Source: Entrophospora sp. SA101
Lineage: Eukaryota > Glomeromycota > Glomeromycetes > Entrophosporales > Entrophosporaceae
DNA: 10,924 bases
Assembly: GCA_958430865.1 (NCBI GenBank)
Contig: CAUDNR010001782.1
Span: 1-10,924, forward strand
Direction of reading: 5' to 3'
Shown here: piece by piece, positions 1-10,512 of the stretch
How positions within the stretch are numbered: position 1 is the first letter of the stretch
Layout of the letters: every line of letters begins with the position of its first letter
Program-made: the position numbers and the translations under genes
Notes under the pieces: generated by a model
Database searches by the model: none
What the model was told of the DNA's origin: nothing
What the model saw: only the letters and a program-made list of their open reading frames with translations

Positions 1-176
1 ATATGATAACAACAAAGTGTAAAGCTTCAAGTTTGTGTAATTATTTACACATGATTTATTGCAAGAATGGGCTACATAATACCCTTGTAAAAGTATTTTA
101 AACTGTATAAAAAAAATTGTAATCAATTGTGAAAATTCATTCCTTATATAGGACGGTCTCTCCTGTTGCACCATAT

Positions 177-354
177 CCGATTTTGTAACTTCGTGTAATA
201 ATATGTAAACTCGAGTAAACCGACTTATCGAATTAAATTACTTAAATATTAAGAAAATGGGGTGAAAATTTTGGCCGACTTATCGACCGACTTATCGAGT
301 TTACATATTAAATAAATATGTAGTATTTAATTATTATTATTAATTGCCGATTTT
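177..354. repeat. Small fold-back (MITE-like) repeat
   Basis: A 16-bp sequence, taatatgtaaactcga (199-214), recurs as a perfect inverted copy, tcgagtttacatatta (295-310). Between and beside the arms the motif ccgacttatcga occurs three times (about 220, 275 and 287), the last two back to back. The stretch is also bracketed by ccgatttt at 177-184 and 347-354, which could be an 8-bp target duplication, but these do not touch the inverted arms, so that may be chance. It has no coding capacity. This architecture fits a non-autonomous fold-back or MITE-like element; family membership is inferred, not shown. Confidence 0.4.
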
Positions 355-356
355 GG

Positions 357-521
357 TCATAGAAATAGAATCATTCTTTTTTTTAAAAATAAACATCCAA
401 TCTCTGAGCACTGTTCTATTAACTGTTCTCTTAAATTCGCTCTCCTTTCTTCTGTAAAAGGTGCAACAATACTGATATAAAATGTGTTGTTGCATTTAAT
501 TGACAACCTATTGAACAACAT
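357..521 (-). other. Coding-like minus-strand stretch, unidentified
   Basis: An ATG at 521-519 opens a 54-codon frame ending at TGA 359-357. Its middle has the amino-acid balance of a real protein (for example APFTEERRANLREQLIEQ) rather than the Lys/Asn/Ile/Phe mix that random AT-rich DNA gives here. A good acceptor-like site (cttttacag on the minus strand) lies inside the frame, so it could instead be one exon of a split or decayed gene. The final residues, FLKKRMILFL, look like read-through of non-coding sequence. I recognise no family. No convincing partner exon was found on the minus strand between 522 and 700. Confidence 0.25.
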
Positions 522-1198
522 GAACACAATCCAATATTTTTCATATGTCTTTAAAAAAGTAAATTTTCAAATTATTAGAAAATGGATTTCAAGCGTAATT
601 ACTACAACAGAAGATAATTTACAGTTCGATCAATCAATCATTCAATTATTTTTTATTTAAAGGTGATCGATTGTTCAATATGGTAAGATACTCTATTGTT
701 CCATCCAACATTGCCAAACGAGTGAACAAAAGATATTTGAAAGACAATATTCGTTCATTTATTTATTATCCCACACCAAGGATCAATTTAGATTTTTTTT
801 TTCTTTTTCGTATAAGTGATACACACAAAGGCAAAAAAAAGTCTACACCCTTTTTTGGTTATAATGCCTGAAACAATAAGATAAATCCCTTTTTTTAAAA
901 TTGAATTATTCGTCATCATCACTATCCTAACATAATAAGCCGATCCAGCTTCAGTTGATAAAGGTTTAATAACGATCCGGCTTGTTTTGAATTGATTCAT
1001 TTAACAGACGACTTGTATAGAATGATTCAGGATGGTGTTTATAATTCTTCGCATCTGATAGGAATGATAATGACTTGCGACTTTATATAGATTGACCGAC
1101 ATCAAATTTTTTTTTAAAAAAAAGGGTGCAAATTTGGAAAGCATTTTTGATTGTTTAAATTTTTTTAATTTTCAATAAATAAAAATAAATAAATAAAA
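522..1198. other. Intergenic region upstream of OST5
   Basis: No convincing gene is visible. It holds a plus-strand frame whose ATG at 680 begins MVRYSIVPSNIAKR and ends at 871. The first residues recall ribosomal protein uL22 (RPL17), but the match stops after about 22 residues. An acceptor-like site near 1010 is followed by a 28-codon open stretch to a TAG near 1092, with no partner exon. Imperfect inverted copies of aagccgatcc lie near 940 and 975. The last 100 bases, AT-rich with poly-T and poly-A runs, are the likely OST5 promoter and leader. Confidence 0.5.
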
Positions 1199-1635
1199 AT
1201 GTCAGCATTAGTAAGTTCTTTACATTTTTTTCATAAATATTTTTTTTAAAAAAACAAGCCGTTTATATGATTATTTATTATCCATCCTAAATAGTCTGAT
1301 TGGCAGAATGCCACACCATACTCTGCACCATTTCCTCAATCTACCTTTCCCATCCTAGCTTTTTTACTTTTATTATCAGGATTTATAGTAACAAGTGCAT
1401 TTTCAGTGTATCCTTTAAAATACATAAATAAATTAATTAAATTAGTTAATATAAATAATAATGATATCTCTTATTACTAATCAAATATATGTTGTTTATG
1501 AATTGTCTTTAATTTTATTAAAGAATATCATCAAAGACATCATTGATCAAAGAATTTTCTACAGCAATTCCTGCTTCTCTTTTGCTGGGCTTTGGAACTT
1601 TGTTCTTGTTTATGGCTGTTGGGATTTATGTATAA
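1199..1635 (+). CDS. OST5: Oligosaccharyltransferase subunit OST5/TMEM258
   Basis: This small membrane subunit belongs to the ER oligosaccharyltransferase complex, which transfers the lipid-linked glycan to asparagines of nascent proteins. Exons are 1199-1210, 1295-1405 plus GT at 1406-1407, and 1524-1635. Introns are 1211-1294 (GTAAGT..TAG, phase 0) and 1408-1523 (GTATCC..AAG, phase 2). Together they give 78 residues; human TMEM258 has 79 and yeast Ost5 86. Two membrane segments are visible, about residues 22-42 and 53-75. The C-terminus GFGTLFLFMAVGIYV matches the family end (GFG...VGIYV), and SSKTSLIKEF matches the loop before helix 2. The first exon encodes only MSAL, so its ATG rests on the strong GTAAGT donor and the frame it gives. 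The gene ends 230 bases from the convergent coronin gene. Identity is well supported; exact splice sites are inferred. Confidence 0.87.
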
Positions 1636-1865
1636 ACAAAGATTACATTAACAACAATAAATTATTCTGTTAATAGACAGACAATAAATAATAATTTAAA
1701 TAGATAACACGTTTTACAAAAAATACAGAATATGAATAATTAAAAATTTACATTTTTTTAAAAAATTAACAATAATATAATTTATATTCAAGTAAACATT
1801 TAATAAATTAATTTGACCAAATAAATAAATTAAAATCATTATCATTAATGCATTATTATAATAAA

Positions 1866-4107
1866 TTAGGATGGAGAGGAAGTCTTTAAATGTTCCAATT
1901 GAGCTGTTAAAGCACGGATTGAAATATCACGTTGTGCCAGTTGTTTTCGTAAATCATCATTTTCTTGACGTAATTGATGATATGCCTCTTCATACTATTA
2001 TAATTAAATATATATTGTATATATTTAATTAGTATATAATTTCATGTTATGGAAGATTTTAATAAAGAATGTTATATCACACATACTTCTTTTTCAGATT
2101 TGGGCACTTTTTCTTCCTTTTCTTCTTCTTTTGGAGCCGAAGAGACAAACTCTTTTTTCTCTTTAACTTGAAACCCTTTTTCTAAATCAATCATCTTTGG
2201 ATTTGAATTTTTACCTTCGAAAAATTCGTCTGCTGTAAGAGCTGGTTCATCACCAATTGTTGGTGGAAATAAATCCGCTTGAAAAGCGTCAGACTGTATC
2301 AATTAATTTTTAGAAAAAAGAAAAAAATATTAATACAAATAAAAAGAAAAATTTTTTTTTAATCATCAATACTTGATAATAAATACCTTTCGTGGAACAA
2401 CAAAAGAAATTGGTTCTATTAAATTATTTGCAACTTTATAAGCTCTAGCAATTTCACATTCTGAAATATTAACAGATCTTTTGGGTAAAAATGACATCCC
2501 ACGTTGAGGTTCAGATGATTTGTATTCTGATAAGTAATGTAGCTCATCGTTCTCGAATTCATAGTAACGAATATTACCATCACTAATAAATAAGCAAAAC
2601 ATATAAAAAAACAAATTGATCGATACATGCTTATTAAATACTTTAATTTCAGAACTCATATTATTGAAAATTAACCTACCCCTGTAACGTTCGTTCATTT
2701 AAAATTTAATAATGTGCATGTATGCGTTAGAGTAATCTAGTATCATGTAATATTAAGAGAAGAAAAAAATTTTTTTTTTAATAATCACCTTGCCAGCCAA
2801 AAATAATATCTTTGTATCTTCATCGTAAAATGGCATTACAATACCAGAAGATGTGTCTAACATCATATTTTTAATCGGTTTTTCCAAATCATTCGTATTC
2901 CATAGAAACACTTGCCGATCGCTCATCTTTGAAAAACCTGTTGTTACGAATCTATCAGTATTTCCTAGCCAAACAATTCTAGAGCCTTTAACGCCTTGAT
3001 GGCCAGATGCTTCTTGGACCACTTTGCTTGATCTTACATCGAAAATGCGAATTCTTTTGTCTCGAGATGTTGTCGCCAATAAACTTCCATTCCAATTCCA
3101 AGACATTGATTGTACAAAGTCAAGGAATCCTTCTAGTTGTTGTTTCTCGATGCCCTTTTCAATATCCCATAATTTTACAGTTAAATCTGCAGACGATGAT
3201 GCTAAAACATTATCTGCTACAGGATGAAATAAAACATGACCAACTTTCCTGTAAGTTTATTTATTTATTAACAAAAACAAAAAAAAATGAATTGATAGAT
3301 TAAAACAAAAACAACAACAACAACAACAACAATTTATATTAAACATCAATATTATTTACCTTCCATGACCTGTTAATTTAGCAACAGGTTCAACATCAGG
3401 ACTTTCAGGCTCGCCAAGTTCTTCTGGTACATTCCAAATCATTATTTTAGAATCTTCAGAAGCTGAGGCAACTACATATTCATTAAAATTTGCAAAATCG
3501 GTATCCAAAACTGGTGCAGTATGTGAACGATAAAGTGGAATTCCATCACTAATTTTGCCTAAAAGTATAAATAGCCAATAAATAAATTTTTTTTTTTGGA
3601 TATTTCAATATTGTAAATCTTTAAAATTAAAATAGTCATAAATATATATTATATAATCTTACCAGAATTCTTAAAAGGAATAACAGCAAACGCGCCACCA
3701 CCGCCAGCATTCCAATTAATGGCAACAAATGTCTATCATTACGCGATTTTAAAAAATATATTATTTTAAAACATGAATTCATTCTATAGAAAATCTTGTA
3801 AATTTATATGATTCAAAAAGAAAGGATTTTAAAGTCAAAATGAACAACTGCAAAATTCCTTCAACTACTTACTGAATTAACTTTCACAAGATTGGTATCC
3901 CATGCACTCGATGATACTTTGACATTATCAAAACAAGTGTCATGTTTTAAACTTGTACCAAATACGTGTCTATAAAAAAAAAATTAGCATTAATCATAAA
4001 AGTATTTATGAAAGAGTAAGACAAAAAAATTTTTTGATAATATGTTTATAAAAGTCCAAGCAAAAGAAAAATCACCTGAATTTTGAAGAACGAACAAATC
4101 TAGACAT
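1866..4107 (-). CDS. CRN1: Coronin, actin-binding WD40 protein
   Basis: Coronins bind F-actin and Arp2/3 at cortical actin patches and tune filament branching and disassembly. Minus-strand exons are 4107-4076, 3969-3873, 3732-3663, 3558-3360, 3248-2789, 2681-2680, 2582-2387, 2293-2087 and 1994-1866. They join to 463 residues, typical of short coronins. The start MSRFVRSSKFRHVFG is the canonical N-terminus. GHGRKVGHVLFHP (about 130-142) and VKLWDIE (about 155-162) mark the seven-bladed propeller (about 10-350). FQADLFPPTIGDEPALTADE (356-375) is the conserved post-propeller extension. A Lys/Glu-rich linker follows, and a heptad-patterned coiled coil (about 422-460), expected to oligomerise, closes the protein. 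Eight introns of 92-140 nt have GT..AG ends. The frame across residues 286-288 works only through a 2-nt exon. Arginine biosynthesis gene ARG4 lies 285 bases upstream on the same strand. Confidence 0.96.
2680..2681 (-). other. Predicted 2-nt microexon (GG) in coronin
   Basis: Exon 5 ends in phase 0 at ..GGC AAG (2789) before gtgatt, and exon 7 must start in phase 2 as T GAT GGT (2582) after ttattag. Direct joining gives AAG TGA, a stop. Between them the minus strand reads cgttacag GG gtaggt, that is acceptor, two Gs, donor. Including GG gives AAG GGT GAT GGT, or K-G-D-G, the order coronins have at this place (GKGDGNIRYYE). It also splits a 206-base gap into introns of 107 and 97 nt, matching the other introns of the gene. 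This is read from sequence and not confirmed by transcripts. Confidence 0.75.
3311..3332. repeat. (CAA)n microsatellite in coronin intron 4
   Basis: A 22-base run of ACA/CAA triplets lies in the 111-nt intron between the exons at 3558-3360 and 3248-2789. It is non-coding and likely length-variable. Confidence 0.9.
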
Positions 4108-4392
4108 TTTATTTTTTTATCGTTTGATTTTGTTCAATTAAATAATAAATAAACGAAAATAAATCTAGATCTTTTTAATATAATTTGTCAAGATAAAAAA
4201 GAAAGGTTGAATCGATATTAAAATTTTACAAAAATAAAATTCGTGATACTATTTTTTAATTATTTTCGGTTAAGATCATCATTTTTTTATTATAATAATG
4301 AAAAAGTCAAAGACATCTATTAATGCAATTATTTATATTATTGAGAGAGAGAATTAACAATGTATTGAGGAAGAATAAGATGAAAAAGAACA

Positions 4393-6200
<1,808 letters not shown>

Positions 6201-6463
6201 TTTTTATAATATTTTAATTTGTTTTTTTTATAATTAAATAATTTATTAACAAAAATATTGTTATTGTTAAAATAAATAATAATTTAATAAGAGAATAAGT
6301 ACGCAATATATTATATATTTATATGTTTATATATATATACGCGATAATTTAATTTATTTGATGAGATTATATATTATCAAAATCAATTTATTTATGATTG
6401 ATACACTATTATTTGTATGGATCAAAAAATTGATTAGATTATAAAATTTTCCAAATACAAAGG

Positions 6464-7741
6464 TACAAATAAAAACAAATACCAAACAAACAAACAAAAA
6501 ATAAATAATGATTGATCAAAATTTGCTTTTTTATCAGTTGATCATTTTTATGTAGTTCTATCATCATTATTGTCATGTAAGATGAATGAGCGAAACAAAT
6601 ATTCATTGTTGATTATCGAAACAACCGTCTCATTCTAAATTGCCAATTTTTGTAGATCAAATTCTTTATTAATATTTAATTTCTATTGTTTTACTTTTTT
6701 TATTACCAATTAGCAATTTTAGCAATTTGAGCAGCACGGAAAATATTTAGTTTCTTTAAAAATGCTTTGCTTTGCTTTGCTATGCGCTGTTATTTGAAAA
6801 GAGGTTCTTGTATAAGATATTCGGTTGACCTCTGAGAGAGTTTTTTGTTGATTTACCGAAAAAGAATAAAAACACGTGTAACCTATTTCGTCATCAGGGT
6901 ATCAAATTAAATCATGATTAATTTATTTATATATGGGGGCATGCTTGCAACAAAACCAGACAAAGTGAACATTAGTATTACCAAGAATTTCAGGGATCAA
7001 TAATGTTTGTCTAAATATAAATATAACAATAATAATTATTATTTTACACCATTTATAGAGTGTGTTTTTCTTGTTCACATTTCTTTATTTTCTTAATTTA
7101 TTTTTATTTATCATTTATTGGTATTATGTTAGGTATTATTATTTATATTAATATTTCTTGTATGAACAAGTTACCAAGTTGAGTACTGCAGCTTTCCAGA
7201 AAGTTATAAGATATTAACAATTATGATAATTATTTATTTATTTATTAATTAGTTGTAATAATAACATGTATTTCTGTATAAAAAGATAAGTTTTCTGAAT
7301 TCAATAAATAGTGACTCTTCCTAAAAAAATTTTCCCACCAGGACGCAGCCAAAAAATCAAAAAAAATTTTTTAGATAACATAAAAACAATATACATATAG
7401 CATAGATAAAGAAAAACTTCCAATCTCAAGAATAGTTGTGGGGAGGAAAGTGGAGTTGATGAAGAAGTCAGTTTTGTAAAAAAAATGAAACAAAAACTTT
7501 TATCTCTTTAATAAAAGGTTCAACAACAAAAATAATATTTATTGCTATCAATAAAAAGATAACAAGCAACAACACAAATTTCAAGAAACAATGGTGGGTT
7601 TTTCAACGTTTCTTGGCAGATATCTTACATGATCAATAATTGGGGTGCTTCATCTTAATTCTCTTTTTTACAAGAAAAGAGGCTTCATGGAGATTGTGCA
7701 CGACGTCAAGTCGCTACTTTTAGTAAAATTGGGTTTTTTAT
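6464..7741. repeat. 1278-bp tandem duplication, copy 1
   Basis: This unit is repeated immediately downstream with no spacer. It begins tacaaataaaaacaaatacc and ends ggttttttat. Reading both copies side by side I found one difference: c at 7699 here is t at 8977. No substantial open frame, tRNA fold or transposase was seen in either strand, and the ends lack terminal inverted repeats or TG..CA LTR boundaries. Inside are a TTTGC pentamer run (about 6764-6780), the palindrome acacgtgt (6872-6879, a bHLH-type site) and a TATA-like tataaaaag (about 7277). It lies upstream of ARG4, so it may carry regulatory sequence; that is inference. Confidence 0.95.
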
Positions 7742-9019
7742 TACAAATAAAAACAAATACCAAACAAACAAACAAAAAATAAATAATGATTGATCAAAAT
7801 TTGCTTTTTTATCAGTTGATCATTTTTATGTAGTTCTATCATCATTATTGTCATGTAAGATGAATGAGCGAAACAAATATTCATTGTTGATTATCGAAAC
7901 AACCGTCTCATTCTAAATTGCCAATTTTTGTAGATCAAATTCTTTATTAATATTTAATTTCTATTGTTTTACTTTTTTTATTACCAATTAGCAATTTTAG
8001 CAATTTGAGCAGCACGGAAAATATTTAGTTTCTTTAAAAATGCTTTGCTTTGCTTTGCTATGCGCTGTTATTTGAAAAGAGGTTCTTGTATAAGATATTC
8101 GGTTGACCTCTGAGAGAGTTTTTTGTTGATTTACCGAAAAAGAATAAAAACACGTGTAACCTATTTCGTCATCAGGGTATCAAATTAAATCATGATTAAT
8201 TTATTTATATATGGGGGCATGCTTGCAACAAAACCAGACAAAGTGAACATTAGTATTACCAAGAATTTCAGGGATCAATAATGTTTGTCTAAATATAAAT
8301 ATAACAATAATAATTATTATTTTACACCATTTATAGAGTGTGTTTTTCTTGTTCACATTTCTTTATTTTCTTAATTTATTTTTATTTATCATTTATTGGT
8401 ATTATGTTAGGTATTATTATTTATATTAATATTTCTTGTATGAACAAGTTACCAAGTTGAGTACTGCAGCTTTCCAGAAAGTTATAAGATATTAACAATT
8501 ATGATAATTATTTATTTATTTATTAATTAGTTGTAATAATAACATGTATTTCTGTATAAAAAGATAAGTTTTCTGAATTCAATAAATAGTGACTCTTCCT
8601 AAAAAAATTTTCCCACCAGGACGCAGCCAAAAAATCAAAAAAAATTTTTTAGATAACATAAAAACAATATACATATAGCATAGATAAAGAAAAACTTCCA
8701 ATCTCAAGAATAGTTGTGGGGAGGAAAGTGGAGTTGATGAAGAAGTCAGTTTTGTAAAAAAAATGAAACAAAAACTTTTATCTCTTTAATAAAAGGTTCA
8801 ACAACAAAAATAATATTTATTGCTATCAATAAAAAGATAACAAGCAACAACACAAATTTCAAGAAACAATGGTGGGTTTTTCAACGTTTCTTGGCAGATA
8901 TCTTACATGATCAATAATTGGGGTGCTTCATCTTAATTCTCTTTTTTACAAGAAAAGAGGCTTCATGGAGATTGTGTACGACGTCAAGTCGCTACTTTTA
9001 GTAAAATTGGGTTTTTTAT
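7742..9019. repeat. 1278-bp tandem duplication, copy 2
   Basis: This is the head-to-tail second copy at a constant offset of 1278. Its only seen mismatch to copy 1 is T at 8977, inside gtgtacgacg versus gtgcacgacg. The acacgtgt palindrome recurs at 8150-8157. The copy ends where the sequence turns from ggttttttat to tattaattcg. At the three borders only a single t is shared (6464, 7742, 9020), so the junction shows essentially no homology. Near identity means a recent event or an assembly duplication. Confidence 0.95.
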
Positions 9020-9542
9020 TTATTAATTCGTATGTAAAATTTTAAACAAATAAAATGTCACGGCAAGACTACATCGTTAAACCTAAAAAAATAAAAAATA
9101 AAAAAAATAGTGACTCATTAATTCGAAACTTGTTAACTTGTTAATTTAGTATGTATTTTAATAAACACTTGTCTTTTGATGTTCCTGATGTAAATTACAG
9201 TTATAATAAAATGATAACGAAATAATATACATTTAAAAGAAAAAAAATATTTGAAAATCAAATTTATTAGTCCTTGCTAGCTAGTTAATTAATTAAACAA
9301 TTTGCACAGCATAAATCAAATTCAAATATTCACAATGATGAGATATCTAAATTAAATAGCAATGATAGCTTGTTAAACAAGCTTGATGTTAATGAATACA
9401 ATTTTATAATGTCCAATTAAATGGTTAATTAATTACTGATTAATTATAATGATAATGATAATGACAAATTAGTTGTTGTGACGATAACTATTTAAAATTA
9501 AGCAATAAAAATAAATTTTTTTTTGATGAAATTAATTCGAAT
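9020..9542. other. Gene-poor region with coding-like fragments
   Basis: No confident gene. On the plus strand a 29-codon frame (9055-9144) reads MSRQDYIVKPKKIKNKK onward, basic. Farther on, after an acceptor-like tttgcacag, 9310-9420 stays open for 36 codons plus a stop with coding-like composition (NDEISKLNSNDSLLNKLD). The two could be exons of one small gene, joined through a donor such as gttaac near 9133, but the intron would be about 177 nt, longer than any other here. Also present are a near-palindrome, agcttgtt-a-aacaagct, at about 9366 and a short TAATGA repeat near 9450. I recognise no family. Confidence 0.3.
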
Positions 9543-10243
9543 CTAACGACAATGTGCTGGGCACATATTTGTACACTCCACCTATATATGAAAGGTAAAA
9601 AACACTAATATTTTATCTTAAAGTATAATTATATTTTACACTATATACACATACCTTGTCATCATTAAATAGTGGCAGTGATGGTGGTGACGATGGTGAT
9701 GGCAATGATGGTGGTGACAATGATGATGATGACAATGATGTCTGTAAGTATAAGTAAAAAAATTAAACAAAATGTTATGTATATTATTAACATTTTGGTT
9801 ATTCTTACATTTTGGTAACGGCGGCGTTTTTTGTGCAATGTGCCAACATTATAGTTGGTTCGCTTTCGGGCCCGAAGGTTGTAATTCTTCTGTATGATTT
9901 TTAAAAAATGAATGTATAAGTTGACAAAAATAAAGGTAAATTAATACATTAATATATTAATAAACAGAAACGTTTGTTAGAGCCTTTCCTCCTTTGAAAC
10001 ACTGATATTATTGTTAACATTAGCATTATCTTTATTTCTAATAGAAGATGCATCAATCGATTCTTCATGCGTCAATCGATCATTGCCATTATTCATATCA
10101 GGTTCTGTATTTTCTTCTGGTTCCAATTCATTTTGATCGTCGTTGTGGTTTATTGTAAGATCATCCCTGCTTACTGTCGATATATCATCAGGATCTTCAT
10201 TATATAATTCTGGTTCATTTATATCATTGTAGGACCCCGGAAA
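9543..10243 (-). CDS. Candidate four-exon acidic/basic/Ser-Pro protein
   Basis: Four minus-strand segments join in one frame: 10243-10019 (75 codons), 9889-9809 (27), 9741-9655 (29) and 9581-9543 (12 plus TAG). Each is a multiple of three. Introns are 129, 67 and 73 nt with GTTAAC, GTAAGA and GTATGT donors and TACAG, TACAG and TATAG acceptors. The product starts acidic and Asn-rich (NEPELYNEDPDD), then has a strongly basic block (YNLRARKRTNYN, then HKKRRRY), then a Ser/Pro tract, ending VECTNMCPAHCR. The basic block suggests a nuclear, DNA- or histone-associated protein; that is a guess from composition. The only in-frame ATG (DMNNGND) lies late in the first segment. An earlier start exon was not found, so the 5' end may be missing or decayed. 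The first donor is weak. I recognise no family. Confidence 0.35.
9658..9740. repeat. Imperfect ATG/GTG trinucleotide tract
   Basis: The plus strand is an imperfect run of gatggtgac/gatgatgac-like units. It coincides with the third segment of the candidate minus-strand gene, where it would encode the Ser/Pro tract. Because of the triplet periodicity, two of the three minus-strand frames stay open right across it, so openness alone is weak evidence of coding here. Confidence 0.7.
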
Positions 10244-10265
10244 CTACATAGATAGGTTACATTAT

Positions 10266-10432
10266 TTTTGGGTAAATCAATATGTAAAAAAATCGAAAGG
10301 TCAGAGAAAATTTTGGGTAAATTAATATATATGGTTTAAAAGGTCATGACTTTTGTAAGGTAAAGAAAAAAATAGTTATGCTAGAAAATGGGTAAAATTA
10401 AATATAAATATTTCGGTTCAATTTTGGGTAAA
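10266..10432. repeat. Degenerate GGGTAAA-containing repeats
   Basis: GGGTAAA occurs at 10270, 10315, 10390 and 10426. Three of these sit in a longer shared context, ttttgggtaaatyaat or ttttgggtaaattat, and aaggtca follows twice at varying distance. Spacing is irregular (45, 75 and 36), so this looks like a decayed tandem repeat. It fills the gap between the minus-strand candidate gene and the plus-strand family fragment. No open frame of note was seen on either strand between 10244 and 10512. Confidence 0.45.
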
Positions 10433-10512
10433 TTATTTAGGGGATAAATTTTAAAATTACACAAATTTTTTTAATATATGTATATATATTAAACTTAAAT
10501 AATTTTTTTGTA

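Noticed and set aside
788..1000. 70-codon minus-strand ORF starting MNQFKTSRIV
   Set aside because: It ends in poly-Lys from a poly-T run, has no family resemblance and has no splice partners.
1461..1673. 70-codon plus-strand ORF
   Set aside because: It overlaps the last OST5 exon in another frame; the OST5 frame there gives a recognisable membrane protein, and this one matches nothing.
2366..2698. 110-codon minus-strand ORF starting MNERYRGRL
   Set aside because: Its first part is intron sequence around the microexon; only the DGNIRYYE-onward portion is coronin exon 7.
2583..2788. Single 206-nt intron in coronin
   Set aside because: GT..AG removal of the whole stretch creates an immediate stop, and the length is about twice that of the other introns.
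3007..3303. Plus-strand ORFs opposite coronin
   Set aside because: They are antisense shadows of the large coronin WD40 exon, with no independent coding evidence.
6464..9019. Pair of LTRs or a CRISPR-like array
   Set aside because: The copies are directly adjacent with no internal region, lack TG..CA ends, and the unit is far too long for a CRISPR repeat in a clearly eukaryotic context.
9111..9117. TGACTCA general-control (Gcn4/Cpc1-type) site for ARG4
   Set aside because: It lies about 2.9 kb from the ARG4 start, beyond the duplication; none was found in the immediate upstream region.
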